From Chlorella sorokiniana (lineage: Eukaryota > Chlorophyta > Trebouxiophyceae > Chlorellales > Chlorellaceae), in NCBI GenBank assembly GCA_025917655.1, contig CP084616.1:1798001-1862000 (forward strand): 64,000 bases of DNA, read 5' to 3'. Positions 33,860 to 45,147 of this stretch are shown here, piece after piece; position 1 is the stretch's first letter, and every line of letters begins with the position of its first letter. Position numbers and translations under genes: made by a program. Under the pieces are notes generated by a model. The model did no database searches. It saw only the letters and a program-made list of their open reading frames with translations, and was not told where the DNA came from.

Positions 33860-36549
33860 CTACGCGGGAACAGCGCCGCCGGCTGCACGGCAGCTGCTGC
33901 CGGTGGCGCCCAGAGAGGCCGCATACATGTGGGCTGCCTGTAGCAACTCTCTCGCCGCGGCGTAGCGCCCCGCGGCGACAAGCATCGCCACCGTGGCGCG
34001 CAGCAGGCGGGCGTGCAGCAGCAGAGCGTGGCAGCACTCGGCGTCCCGCGCCGCCAGTTGCGCCACGACGGCGGCGGCGGCGGTCCGCAGGCGCCGCCGC
34101 GAGCCGCCGTCGCCGCCGCCGTCGCCGCCCAGGGCTCCAAGGCCTGCTTCCTCCTCCTCCTGCCCTTCTGCATCTGCCGCTGCCTCATGCACGATCTCCA
34201 GGACCCGCGGCAGCAGCAGATCAGTGAGTGCCTGCTGCACTCCCGCCCGCTGGTGCGCCGCCGCCGCAGCAGCAGCCAGCACGCAGGCAGCCTCCGCCTG
34301 CATCTGGAGCGGCGTGCCCGGGAGCCCACAAAGGGCGCCAGCGCAGCCACGGCCGCGGGCGTGGCCAGCGCGGTGGCCGCGTCCCCGCCCAGCGACGCTG
34401 CCGAGCCCAGCAGCGACAGCGCCGCGGCGTGGTGCGCAGCGGGGGAGTCGCCTGCACGGCGGCAGGGGGCGCAGGGGCAGCCGGCCTTCAGCAAGACTGT
34501 CCAGCTAGCCAAGCCTGGCCAAACAGGCCAGGAACCAGGGCAGGGACAGCGCCGCCGCCCCCTCCGCCCCCGCCACCGTGCAGCAGGGTCTGCCGGACCG
34601 TTGGCCCGACCTCCCTTTCTCCACCACGCACCTGACTGCAGCACCCCCACCAGCGCCTCCACGCCGCTGCTCCATACCAGCTTGCGCAGATTGCCAGGGT
34701 CTTGGCGGCAGAAGGCCTGTGGTTGAGTTGGAAGGGGGTGGGGGGGCGCGGTGAGCGCCCGGGGTCAGGGGCGGGTAGTAGGGGAGCCTGCCCGGCATAT
34801 AACCATTGCAGGGGGCAGAAGCCGGGCAGCACAGGCAGCGGAGCAGAGGGGCTGCTGATGCGGCGGCGCAGGCCTCGCCTGCAGCGCCGACAGGGCTGCG
34901 CCGCGGGCCCTGGGCGTGGGTGCCGACTGCAGCGTGCGGCACAGCATGGGCACCACCTTCGCGTGGCACAGCGCCGCCTGCAGGAAAGGGAGACGGGCAC
35001 GAGCGTGTGGGCGCGCGCGTCTCGCCAGCAGGAGGGTTGGGTGAGGGCAGAAAACCGCCGCGGGCAGCAGTGCAGGAAGCTCAAAGGACTGGTGTGCAGC
35101 AGCAGCCGCCGGCCGGCTCGGACAAAGTGGGAGGCAAGGGGGCTGGGCATTGCCAGACCGAGGCCGAAGAGCAAGGGCGCTGCCGCTACGCGGGGGCAGC
35201 CCTGCTCGCAAGGCAGCCCTGCCGCCCGGGCAGCCCCTGCCTCAGCCACAAGTTGCCCGCGCCCGCGCCTGCTACTGTGCCTGTGCCAGCCGACCGCCCT
35301 CACTGCAAGCCGCACAAGGCAGCGGACGGATGGAGCGGCCCGCACCTGCACCGCCGGGCTGCGGCTGCCCGCCAGCAGCTCCAGGAAGCGTCCGGCGGAG
35401 GCCTGGCCGTCCAGGATGCCGCGGTACATCAGCTGGATGACCTTGGCGGTACCGCCCGGGAGCCTAGGATCTCAGACCTGGGGGGGACAGGGGAGGAGGG
35501 GAACAGGGTGGAAGCTGTTGTGGTGTGTGTGCGCGGCCGGGTGCGCAAGTGCATGATAAGGTTTGTGTGAGTTTCGCGTGGGCGCACAAGCGCCGGCCTG
35601 GGCTGCTGCGGCTTGAGCCCAAGGCGCCTGGAAGCTGTCTAGCGGCACCGGCGCTGCAGCAGCAGCATCCGCTTCCTGCCGGCACAGCCGCAGACCGCAG
35701 GGAGGCCCAGGCAGGCCAGGAGGGCGGGGCAGGCCAGCGCGGGGCGGGCGCACCGCACGGCGTCGTCGGCGGCCAGGTCGGTGAGTATGCGGGTGCACAC
35801 GTCGCGCAGGCCGCGGTCCAGAGAGTCCAGCATGATCAGCAGCATGTGCACGCCGCCGGCGCCGGCGATGGCCGCCTCCACCGGCCGCCCGCCGCGCGGC
35901 AGTAGGCGTGCAGCTTGCGGGCGGCCAGCACCTGCGTGCGCGGGGCGTGTGTGTGTGTGGGTGGGGGGGTAGTTTGCGTTCTTTCTTCTTGATGGGTTGA
36001 GGGGCGAGGGCTGGTGGGGGTGTAGGGCATGATTTTCATAAGTTTTCCATTAAATTGTTGGTGGGTGGCCGCAGGCGGGCAGCAGGAAGCGTTCTGCGGC
36101 GGTCGAGCCAGGGACGGCGAGCGCTGCATCCCGACCATGGGAGGGCAGCGGAGCGAGGCGCCGCGGCGCCCCTATCCAGCACCCACCTGCTCGTCGGTGC
36201 GCCCGACAGCAGCTGGCTGAGCAGGGAGGGCACGGCGTGCACGGCGTCCTCGGTGGAGGCGGGGGCAAAGAGGGCGGCGTCGGCGGCGGAGCTGAACGAT
36301 GCGGTGGTGCCCGAGGCGAGCGAGAGGGCGTCATCCGACGGCGGCGTGGCGCTGCCGCAGCGCGCGCCGCCACGCCAGCCCCCGGCGGCCCGGGCGCCGT
36401 CTCGGGCGTGCGGGGGCCGCTCAATTTTCGGGGCCGGGGCCGGCGCGCGGCGGAGGCGAAGGCGCAGCCAGCAGGGCAGCAGAGCCTGACGAGAGGGCGA
36501 GGCTGCCGCTGCGGGGCTTGGCGGGGGGCGTGGACTGCCGTGACGCCAT
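33860..36549 (-). CDS. Armadillo/HEAT-like repeat protein
   Basis: Stacked helical repeats, usually a protein-binding scaffold. Exon 1 (36187-36549) starts MASRQSTPPAKPRSGSLALS and holds STEDAVHAVPSLLSQLLSG; exon 2 (35754-35931): VLAARKLHAYCRAAGG and GAGGVHMLLIMLDSLDRGL; exon 3 (about 35351-35463): KVIQLMYRGILDGQASAGRF; exon 4 (about 34887-34980): AALCHAKVVPMLCRTLQS, GC donor; exon 5 (about 34636-34720): LRKLVWSSGVEALVGVLQSG; exon 6 (33860-34455): repeats such as HHAAALSLLGSAASLGGD, ATPAAVAALAPFVG and QMQAEAACVLAAAAAAA, an acidic EGQEEEEAG loop, then helices to the stop. Repeats of about 40 residues with Leu/Ala spacing and 'G..aLv.lL' fit ARM. Frame breaks occur in exons 1, 2, 3 and 6. No second domain points to a specific pathway. 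Confidence 0.72.
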
Positions 36550-37514
36550 GGCTGCTGCGCAAGGCTAGCTTGCTGGACCTGACCTGTGGCACAGGACAAA
36601 CCGCGGGCGCTGCTGTTGAGCTAGAGCGCGCTGCAGCCCCAACGGCCTTGTCGCCGCAGCGGCGGCACAGGCCTGCAAGGACCGGCAGCGCGGCTGCCGG
36701 CGGTGTGAACAAGTGCGGCCGCCCCTCACCTAACTGGTACTGCTCCTATAATGGATGAGCAGGTGCAGGCCCCCGGCGCAGCCCACGATCTGGGGAAAAC
36801 CAAAAGCCCCGGCACTGACACTCGACCTCAACGCGGGGTGCTGCTAGCTGCGTCACTTCAAATACAAAGGTCGTCAGCGGCGCGCGGCCTTGCTATCCGC
36901 AAGTCTTTGCACCGACATGGGCGAGCGTAGCTTGCAAGAGGGAGTGGCTTCGAATGTGAATGTACTGCGTGCAAGTCTGAAGAAAGCGGCTCCCCAGGCC
37001 TGCAAGCGCGCTAAGCGGGGGTTCGTGCTGAGGTGGGAGGCCGGAGGGGCGCAGCGTGCACCTCGCTCCGCTGTCCTGCTGCTCCTGCCTCGCCTGGCAC
37101 ACATGCATCGCGTGCTCAATCTGTGCTGTTTTTGCATAGCACGCAGATCAAACTTTAAAGCAAGCCTGGCCGCCCAGAACCCACATTCACCACTCCTGCA
37201 ACCGTCCTGCTTGGAGCGGCGGCAGGCGACGTCTCCGCAGGGCCTTTGCCACCATGTTGCCGTGTTCCTCAACGCCCGTCAGCGGTAATAGCGATCGCCT
37301 GCATCTCGACCAACCCTGGACGCCGTTCATATTGGTGGGGGCATCTTTGCATGTTCGCTCTGGGCGGTGACGTGGCCAGGCGCCAGCCGGTTTGAACCCC
37401 TGTGGGCCCTCCATTCTTCCTCGTGACCACTGTGCAGCTGCCATTGTGTATGTTGTCGTCTCTTTCGCCAGCAAGAAGCCTTCAGGGCTGCACGCACACA
37501 AGTTGTTGAACGCC
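36550..37514. other. Divergent intergenic region
   Basis: Between the starts of the armadillo gene (-) and the first sulfotransferase (+). Lower GC than the genes. A 132-codon + frame at 36890-37288 shows no motif or splice signals and is not called. Expected to hold both promoters. Confidence 0.45.
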
Positions 37515-39172
37515 ATGGGACCTCCCCCACGGCGGCGCCCTTTGCAAAGAGCAGCCACGCGTCTTCTGCCAGTAGCCGCTGTATTTGTGGGGTTGATTGC
37601 ATGGCACCGCCGCGGAGCAGCCATCGCCAGCCGAGTTGCAGAGGACTTGCGCACTCAAAGACGCAACGTGCTGCTAGAAACAGGTGCGAAACTAAACAAG
37701 CTGCATTCGGAAACGGCCCCATTGCCAGCCGAAGCCAACTTGCGACGCTGTTGCCGCGGGCGGTGCCGCCATGTGCTTCATCATGATTTGGTGCCCAAGC
37801 TGGGCTGCCAGGAACGCTGGCAGCGCTCCCAGCATGTTTAATTTGTGCGGGTTTGTTCCATGCCCGCAGAGCTGCAATTGCCTGGACAGGCAGGTGCTGG
37901 GCTGCAGAGCTCGGCGGATGAGCAGCAATGCCCCACACGACGGCCCGGGCATCCGGTTGACAGTGTAGCGTTCATCCACATCCCCAAAACCGCAGGTGAG
38001 TGTTGCAAAATGTGCAAAGAGTGTGGCAAGTATTGCGGCGAGAAGGACAGCTGCTTCAACGCCTCAGTCACAACTCAGTTGTCGTTCAACGAGCGGCAGC
38101 CGGTGCTGCCATGCTGGCGGCCTGTGTTGCGCCCTCTTTGCTTCACCCCTCGGCTCTTTGGCCCCCTGCTCCTCCTCCTCCGGGCAGGCACGTTCCTGCA
38201 CTTTGCGCTGCGCAGCCTGCTGCCGCAGAGCGGCCCGGGGCGGTGGTGCAGCTGGGGCCCGGACCGAGACCTGCCCGCCGTGTTCAACAACTGCGGCGGC
38301 GGCGACCCCGGGCCCGACCATGTTGCGCTGTTCGAGGCCACACGGCGCGTGTTCACACGCAACTGCAGCGGAATCACGGGACACCAGGACGTGGCCTACT
38401 TTGATGCTGTGGGGGTGGACTACGGGCGCACGCTCACGCTGACCGCGCTGCGGCACCCCGTGGAGCGCGTCATTAGCGCTTATTATTACTCCCTGCGAGT
38501 GAACGCCCCGTTCCTGGAGGGCTACCGCCCCGCCAATGATACCGACTTCTCCGGCCTGCTGCGCTTCGTTGCCGACAACCCCGCCAGGGGCAACAACCTG
38601 ATGACGCTCGTGCTGGCGGGCGCGCGGCACTGCGCCTGGCCGGGCATCGCGCCCGCGCCGCCCGAGGCCCAGTGGCTGGCGGCGGCCAAGAGGAACCTGG
38701 CGCGCGTGTGCGTCCTCGTCCTGGCGGTGAGCAACCCATGCTGCCTTGCGCCGCGGGCTAACCAAGCGTGGCGCTCCCTCCCTCCTTCCTCTCCAGTCCT
38801 CAGTCCTGCGTTGCATCAAAGCTGGGTCGTGCCGCCCTGCTATCCCAGCAATCACTGGTCCTGATGTCCCGACGGTCGTGACTCGGTCGTTGTTCCTCTC
38901 ATCCATGGCGCAAGCAGGAGTTCATGGACGAGTCGCTGGTGCGCCTGGCGCGGGCGGCGGGCTGGTCCAGCCGCCGCGTGCTGCGCCTGGCGGCGGAGCA
39001 GGAGGCAGCCTTCACGGCGGCCAAGGGGCAGGAGCGGGTCAACTCCACCCCCAAGCCCAAGGTGCCGCTGGAGGTGCGGCAGGCCATCGAGCAGGCAAAC
39101 CAGCTGGACATGGCGCTGTACGGGTACGCGGTACAGCTGTTCCTGCAGCGCTCGCTGCTCGCCAATGGGTGA
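37515..39172 (+). CDS. Type II Golgi sulfotransferase (Sulfotransfer_2, heparan-sulfate sulfotransferase-like), copy 1
   Basis: Transfers sulfate from PAPS to a glycan or protein in the Golgi; acceptor unknown. Exons 37515-37683, 37870-37995, 38188-38726, 38915-39172. The ATG at 37515 gives a short basic cytosolic tail (MGPPPRRRPLQRAATR) and a signal anchor LLPVAAVFVGLIAW. The 5'-phosphosulfate-binding loop is FIHIPKTAGT, split by intron 2; the 3'-phosphate-binding segment is ALRHPVERVISAYYYSLR. Between them lies FNNCGGGDPGPDHVALFEAT, and later NNLMTLVLAGARHCAWPG with Cys pairs. The last exon is helical (QEFMDESLVRLARAAGW, then MALYGYAVQLFLQRSL). All exons read cleanly without frame breaks. 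A longer in-frame start at 37392 exists, but it would bury the anchor. Confidence 0.85.
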
Positions 39173-39456
39173 CGGCCACCGGGGCTGGGCGTGGTGCTGC
39201 CGGCGTCGCCATCCCACGTCCGCCGAGCGGCCCGGGCTGATTGCCGGGTGCGGTGAACAGTTGGGTACCTGGCGCCCTGCCGCCTGAGCATATACACTAT
39301 GTGTACTTGACAAACATGTATGTGATTGCGTTTCACCTTGTCGTAAGGCATTCAGGGAGCAGCGCTGCCGTCCCGCCGTCGCCGCCATCCTGGCTGGCGA
39401 GATGCATGCCCTGCACCCTGGCATAGTACTGCATAGTCGAGCAGCAATTTGATTTG

Positions 39457-41172
39457 ATGGCTCAAAAGGGTGCATTGTATGGCAGCGCTGCGGGCTTGGT
39501 CCGCAGGCGCGCTGTCCCACGCCTGCAGCCCGCTCTGGGATGTTTAGCGCTTGTGATCACAATTACGCTGGCGTACCATGTGGGCAAGCAAAGCAGCAGT
39601 ACGGTTGCAGCAACGCAGGCAGAGACCGCTGTTCAAACCCGCAGTGAGCGACTGCCTGCACACCCTTCACGCCAGCAAATAGCGACTTCGTATCGCAGCT
39701 TCATCCTTAAGCAAGCCATGAGCATCATGCAAAGCCGTGTCGGGGAGCCCCGAATGTGTCAGGCAGGACGGCCGTTGCCTACGCTCGCTCACCTGCTGCT
39801 TTGCGCTCGATGCCATGCAGGATCAGGGCTGCAGCTGGACAATCTAGATGAGTCGCATCAGGTCCAAGACGTCAGGCAATGTCCAGCCCGTGTTGCTGGC
39901 CAGCCCATTCAGAGCGCGGTGTTCATCCATGTCCCGAAGACGGCGGGTGAGCCCTCGGCAGTATCCCTGTCCGGTTGCAGCCGAGACTTGTCGCACAGAC
40001 GGCTCCACCAGCCGCATGCCTGGCAGCAGCCTTTCTCCGCCCCCCTCTCCTGCCAAGCATCCCGTCTGCGCCATGCTGCCTGCCGCTGCTGCTCCCCCAT
40101 CTCCCCGCTGACCCTCACTCCCGCTCTTCCCTTAACACTCCCCACTCCCGCAGGCACGCTGCTGCACTTCTTGCTCCAGGCGCTGATGCCGGAGAGCGGG
40201 CCGGGCGGTGGTGCCGCTGGGGCGACGCTCCCGGCGACGACCTGCCGCCGCTGTTCAGCAACTGCGGCGGCGGCGAGCCGGGGCCGGCGCACGCGGCGCT
40301 GTTCCAGGCCACCCGCGCCGCCTTCACGCGCACGTGCTCGGGGTTTGCCACCCACCAGGACGCCGCGTTCGTGGCGGCGGTCGGCGTGGACTACGGGCGC
40401 ACGCTGACGCTGACCGCGCTGCGGCACCCCGTGGAGCGCGTCATCAGCGGCTATTACTACTCTTTGAAGATGGGGGCCCGTTTTTGGAGGGCTACCGCCC
40501 CGCCAACGACACCGACTTCTCCGGCCTGCTGCGCTTCGTCGCCGACAACCCCATAGACTCAAACAACCTGATGACGGCGCACCTGGCGGGCGCGCGGCAC
40601 TGCGCCTGGCCGGGCACGGCGGCGCCGCCGCCGCCCGAGCAGCGGCTGCCGGCGGCGATGCGCGCGCTGGCCCGCGTGTGCGTCGTCGTGCTCGCGGTGA
40701 GGCGCTGCTGCCCCGCTTTCATGGCCCAAGCCTGTTTGGCGGCTCTTGCTGCCATCATGCTGTTGCCGCCCCACACGGGCCGCTCTTGCAGGCATGGGGT
40801 GCCCACACATGTGCCACGTTTGCAGCGCTGCCTGGTCTGTCGCCCCCAACCTACTCATGGCCAGCCCGCATGCCTCTCTCGTTCCTTTCGACTCGTTTTA
40901 TCCGGCAAAAGAAAGTCGCCTCCATCTCCCAGCAGGAGTTCATGGAAGAGTCGCTGGTGCAGCTGGCAGAGGCTGCGGGGTGGCCCAGCGCCGACGTGCT
41001 GCGCCGTGCAGCGGAGCTCCAAGCGGCAGCTGAGACCGGGCGCCTCAACGCCACCCCCAAGCCCCGCGTGCCCCCAGAGGTGCGGCGCGCGATAGCGGCG
41101 GCAAACCTGCAGGACATGGCGCTGTACGAATATGCGGTACAGCTCTTCCTGCGCCGCTCGCTGCCGCCGTGA
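39457..41172 (+). CDS. Type II Golgi sulfotransferase, copy 2 (tandem duplicate)
   Basis: Same family and exon plan as its left neighbour, 285 bases downstream of that stop. Exons 39457-39643, 39821-39946, 40154-40696, 40933-41172. N-terminus basic (RRRAVPR), then the anchor ALGCLALVITITLAYHVG. PAPS loop FIHVPKTAGT again split by intron 2; second motif ALRHPVERVISGYYYSLK; last exon begins QEFMEESLVQLAEAAGW. The PAPS motifs, the Cys-rich centre and the last exon match copy 1 closely, while anchor and stem are unrelated, as expected if only the catalytic part is constrained. Compared with copy 1, one G is missing near 40205 (CCGGGCGG against CCGGGGCGG) and one T near 40486, so exon 3 as printed changes frame twice. 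Both look like sequence errors in runs. Confidence 0.85.
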
Positions 41173-41498
41173 CGAGGCGGGCGGGCCGACGGGCCCGCCG
41201 CTGCCGGGCCGAGTGGCGCTGCCGAGCTGCTTGCTTACCAACCCACCATCGGTTTCGCACTTGATACTTGTTCTGCACTGCCATCATACTGTTGTACTCT
41301 TACATGCTACCCGCAAGCACTGGCCCTGCCCAAGCACTCGGCGGCGAGGTGCCTGGCATCATGCTGCGACGCTGCGCTCGCGTGCCCCCACACCCCAGTC
41401 ACAGGACTCTTTTCGCAATATCTCAACCGTGAATTGTATGCAGGCGCTCACCCTTTATCGGCAGGCGGCAAGCAGTCGCTGTTCGGCACCATTCAAGC
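41173..41498 (+). other. Short intergenic region
   Basis: Between two genes on the same strand. Lower GC than its flanks. Nothing specific seen. Confidence 0.4.
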
Positions 41499-44435
41499 AT
41501 GGACCCGCGATCACAGGGAGTGCCTCTGGGTGCGAAGGCAGCGAGCGACTCGGCGAGGCAGCAGGACTTCTATGAGATCCTGCCTGCGCTGCCGGCCCCT
41601 CCGGCGCCTCCCTAAGCTGTGCACTCGCCGCCTCCGCCGCCGCGCAGGGGACGACTTGCTGGCTCTGGTGCTGGCCAGCCTGCCGCCATCTGCCCTGGCT
41701 GCAGCGGAGGCCACCTGCCGCCGTTGGGCTGGGCTGATCAATGGGGGTGGCCTGTGGCAGCGCCACGCTGAGGCAGCGGAGGCTGATGCCGCCGCAGCGT
41801 TGGCGGAGCATGCGGCGTATGCACGGGGGCCCACCGCACATCTGGCGGCGGCGGCACTGGGGGGACCAGCGGCAGCGCAGGTGGGGCTGGCGACGCCGGC
41901 AGCAGGGCCGTCAGCAGCACCCAGCCCAGCTTCATATCCTGGAAGGAGCGTTATCTGGAAGCGCGGGTGGGTGCCAGCTGCGGCGGCGGCGGCGCGCTCA
42001 AGCCGGCGCCACCTGGCTGGCGGGGGCTGTGATCTGTGCACCGGCCCGCTGCAGCCCGCCGCCGCTTGACGCTGCCTGTCGACCAGGCGACGAGGGGCTA
42101 TGCTAGGTGTTCTTCAGCCGCTTGCTTTGCCAGCCCTGCACCAAGGCCACGAACGGTGTACAAGCCAGGAACCCTCATGCCTGCAGTCAGCCCCCCTCAT
42201 GCCTGCACTCAGCGCCCCCGTCCCCCTCCTGCCCCGGCCCCCCTGCGCAGTGGTGCCACGTGTTCAGCGGCAACGGGGAGCAGGCCTTCCCCGCGCACTG
42301 TGCTGCTGCTCGGGCGGCCACGGCGGCGCGGTGACGTCGCTCTCCGCCCTGCAAGGGACCTGCGGGGCCCTGCTGGCCTCGGCAGCAGCCGACGGCTCCC
42401 TGTGCGTGTGGGATGTGGCGGGGGAGCAGCCGCGGCTGCTGTGCGCTGCGTCACACCGCGAAGCCGCGGCGTATGTGAAGCTGATGTCCCCAGAAAGCGT
42501 GGTGACGGCCACAGCCGCCGCCGCGTACGTCTGGCGGCTGGAGGCGGCGGCAGGGGCGGCGGCGCCGCCGCGCTGCGCGCCTGATTCGCCGCGTGCCGCT
42601 GGCGGCGGGCGGCGGCGGCGCTCCCAGGATGCTCTGCGCGGCGGCCTGGGACAACATGCTGGCCGCTGGCTGCTGTGAGTGTGCCTTGTGCTCGCATTCG
42701 CTGGCTTGCATCCTTTGCAGAAGCGACGCGCTGGCGAGCAGCAGGGGACCATGTGGCTGGGCAGTGCCCCTTGCCCTCCCAACAGTTGCTTCGCCCACAT
42801 CCCATCCCTCCACATCCTCGCCCCACGTGTTCCCGCTCCAGCTCAGCAGGCGCCCCCATCCGCCCTACCTGACGTCTTTCTCCTCATGCCCCCTTCCACC
42901 CCCTTGCGCTCCTTTCCTGCGCAGCCCACCCCGCAATACTTGCACCCCCTCCGCTGCTCTCTTGCACCTGCACGCACACACGCGCTGCTCATCCCCCTGC
43001 CCCCCCCAACACACCCACCCACAAACTCTGCAGCCGACGGCTCCGTGCGCCTGCTGGACCTCTTCTCCGCCTCTGTCACCGCCCTGCTGCGCCCCCACCG
43101 CGCCGCCGTGGCCGCGCTGCAGCACGTGCCCAGCGGCGGCCTGGACCTGCTGGTCAGGTGGGCTTGTGTGTGTGTCTGTGTGTGTGTGGGGGGGGCTAAC
43201 GAGAATCGCAATGAGTGTTACAAATGAACAAAGGCAATCCATTGTGGGCAAACCTGGCACCGATGGGTTTTGGGGTTGAGTTAATGGGGGCATCTTGTAT
43301 AGGGTTGCAGCCTGCTTCAGGGCCCGCTTGCCTCCCCCACCCACCCACCGCCTGGTTGGTCTGTGGGGCCGGGTGCGCGGCGCTCTTACGGCGCTTCCCC
43401 AGCCGCCCCTGCTGCAGCGGCGGCGCCGACGGCAGCATCGTGGTCAGCGACGCGGCAAGCACAGTTGCGCTGGCGCGGACAGAGCTCAACGGAGGTGCGG
43501 CCGCCGCTCGATTCGTCGCGCCTCCACGCGCCCTGCCCAGCCGCGCTTGCCGCCGCCTTGCGGTCCCCCAGCGGCGGCCGGTTGTTTTGGGACCAGACCG
43601 TCCGACCAGACCCGGCTGACAAGCGGAAAGCAGTACAACTTTGCCGGTGCTGTCGACTGCGCAGGCGTCGGCGCGCTCCATCTCGACGCCGCCACCGGCC
43701 GGCTGTGGGCGGTCAGCGGGCGGCGCGGCAACGGCCGCCCCTACTGTTTCCTGGCGGGGCCCCGCCTGGCAAAGGTGCCGACGCCGGCGGCTGCGCTGGC
43801 CGCGGGCGCCCCCACGCCGCTGATGGTGGATCAGGCCGTGGACGGCGGCGTCGAGATGAGGCTGTACGGCACGTCCCGGGTGGCGGTGCCGCGGGGGGCA
43901 CCCGCGTGCACTTGGGCGCCATCGGCCACGGCCTCTTCGCCGCAAGCGCCGAGGCAAGCGTGTGTGTTTGTGTGTGTGTGTGTGTGTGTAGAGAAGAACA
44001 TCGGGGCAGGGGTTGCACGGCAGTTGCTGCGTGGCCGCTTAAGGGAGTTGCCACGCAGCAGCTGGGTGGCTGCGGCCGGCAACGCGGCCCGGCCACGTGA
44101 TGTGCCACGCCTTGGCCCCCGCCCCCTTGCACTCTGCAGTCCGGCCGGCTGATGATGGTTCTGGACCCCGCACGGCAGCAGCAGCCGGAGCCAAGGCAGC
44201 AACAGCGGCGGGCCGACAAGGCCGCCGCCGCAGAGGCCGAGGCGCCGCCCGCGGCGCCGCCTGGCCGGGCCAGCCAGCCGCGGCGGCCCCCGCCTGCACC
44301 GCAATCTGCGCAGACGGCCTGCCTCTGGCAGCCGGCTTCAGCGACGGCCGGCTGGTGCTGTGGCGCTGGCGGCGGCGGGCGCCGGGCGAGGCCCCCACCG
44401 GGGCCGCTCGCGCCGTGCGCTCCTTCCGGTCATGA
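41499..44435 (+). CDS. F-box/WD40-repeat protein
   Basis: Likely substrate receptor of an SCF ubiquitin ligase: the F-box binds SKP1 and the beta-propeller binds the target. The proposed start MDPRSQGVPLGAKAASDSA runs to a frame break near 41605, then the F-box DDLLALVLASLPPSALAAAE, ATCRRWAGLINGGGLWQRH, and a WKERYLEAR end near 41945. WD-like blades follow: GGHGGAVTSLSALQG with GSLCVWDVAGE (42320-42420), VVTATAAAAYVWRLEA (42500-42550), DGSVRLLDLFSASVTAL (about 43035-43090), SGGADGSIVVSDAAS (43420-43460), a long insert with LHLDAATGRLWAVSGRRGN, GAIGHGLFAASAEA, SGRLMMVLDPA, and FSDGRLVLWRWRRR before the stop. Introns are GT-AG with CA- or GT-rich tracts (for example about 43958-44142). Several frame breaks. 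Confidence 0.78.
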
Positions 44436-45147
44436 CGACTCAGCGCCTGCCTGCCCTGCGCGCCTCGTTTTACACCCGGGCCTCAACCAACCCACCGGCC
44501 TGCTGTGAGCGGCAGCTCACTCCAGAGCAGGCAGCCGCTCTCATTGGCGGCGCTACAGCGCAAGCAGAGCGCGGGCGGGGGGGGTGTGAGGTCCAGCCTG
44601 TGTGTGTGTGTGGGGTGCAAGCGCCGCTGCGGGCGTACAGGAGACGTGAGGCGAGCGGCCAGTGGTGCGCCACTGATACGTGTGTGTAGGTGGTGTTGAC
44701 AGGTTGCTGTGGCTGCCGCGGCAATTGAGGGACGAGAGGAAGAGAGCGGGGTCCTGTGAGCGCCTAGAGCCGGAAGCAGAGAGAGCACAGCAAGCGAGGG
44801 GTGCGGGGGCCACCGGGGACATGGGGACACAGCAATGCGTGGGAGTGAAGAAGATAACGCAAAGAATTCTTTCGGCAGGGGCATTCCTTGGCCATCAAAG
44901 GTAGCAGCATTCGGGCAACAGCAGAGGGCGCGCCAAGCGGGCGGAGTCACAGGGGCGGCGCCCCACACGTCGCCGAAAAAGCAATAGGCGGTCAGGCAGG
45001 GGGAGGGGCGAGCGCGCTTCGCGGGTGCATGAAAGCATGCGGCAAAACTGGGGCAAGCGGCGGGGGTGCCGCTGCTCTAATGTTGCTGCGGTGAGGGCAC
45101 GCTTGGTCCGTTGGCTGCCCGGGGGCAGCACAGAGCGCGGCCGGCCA
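44436..45147. other. Convergent intergenic region
   Basis: Between the ends of the F-box/WD40 gene (+) and the LRR/SAPS-like gene (-). Short frames only; nothing recognised. Confidence 0.4.
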
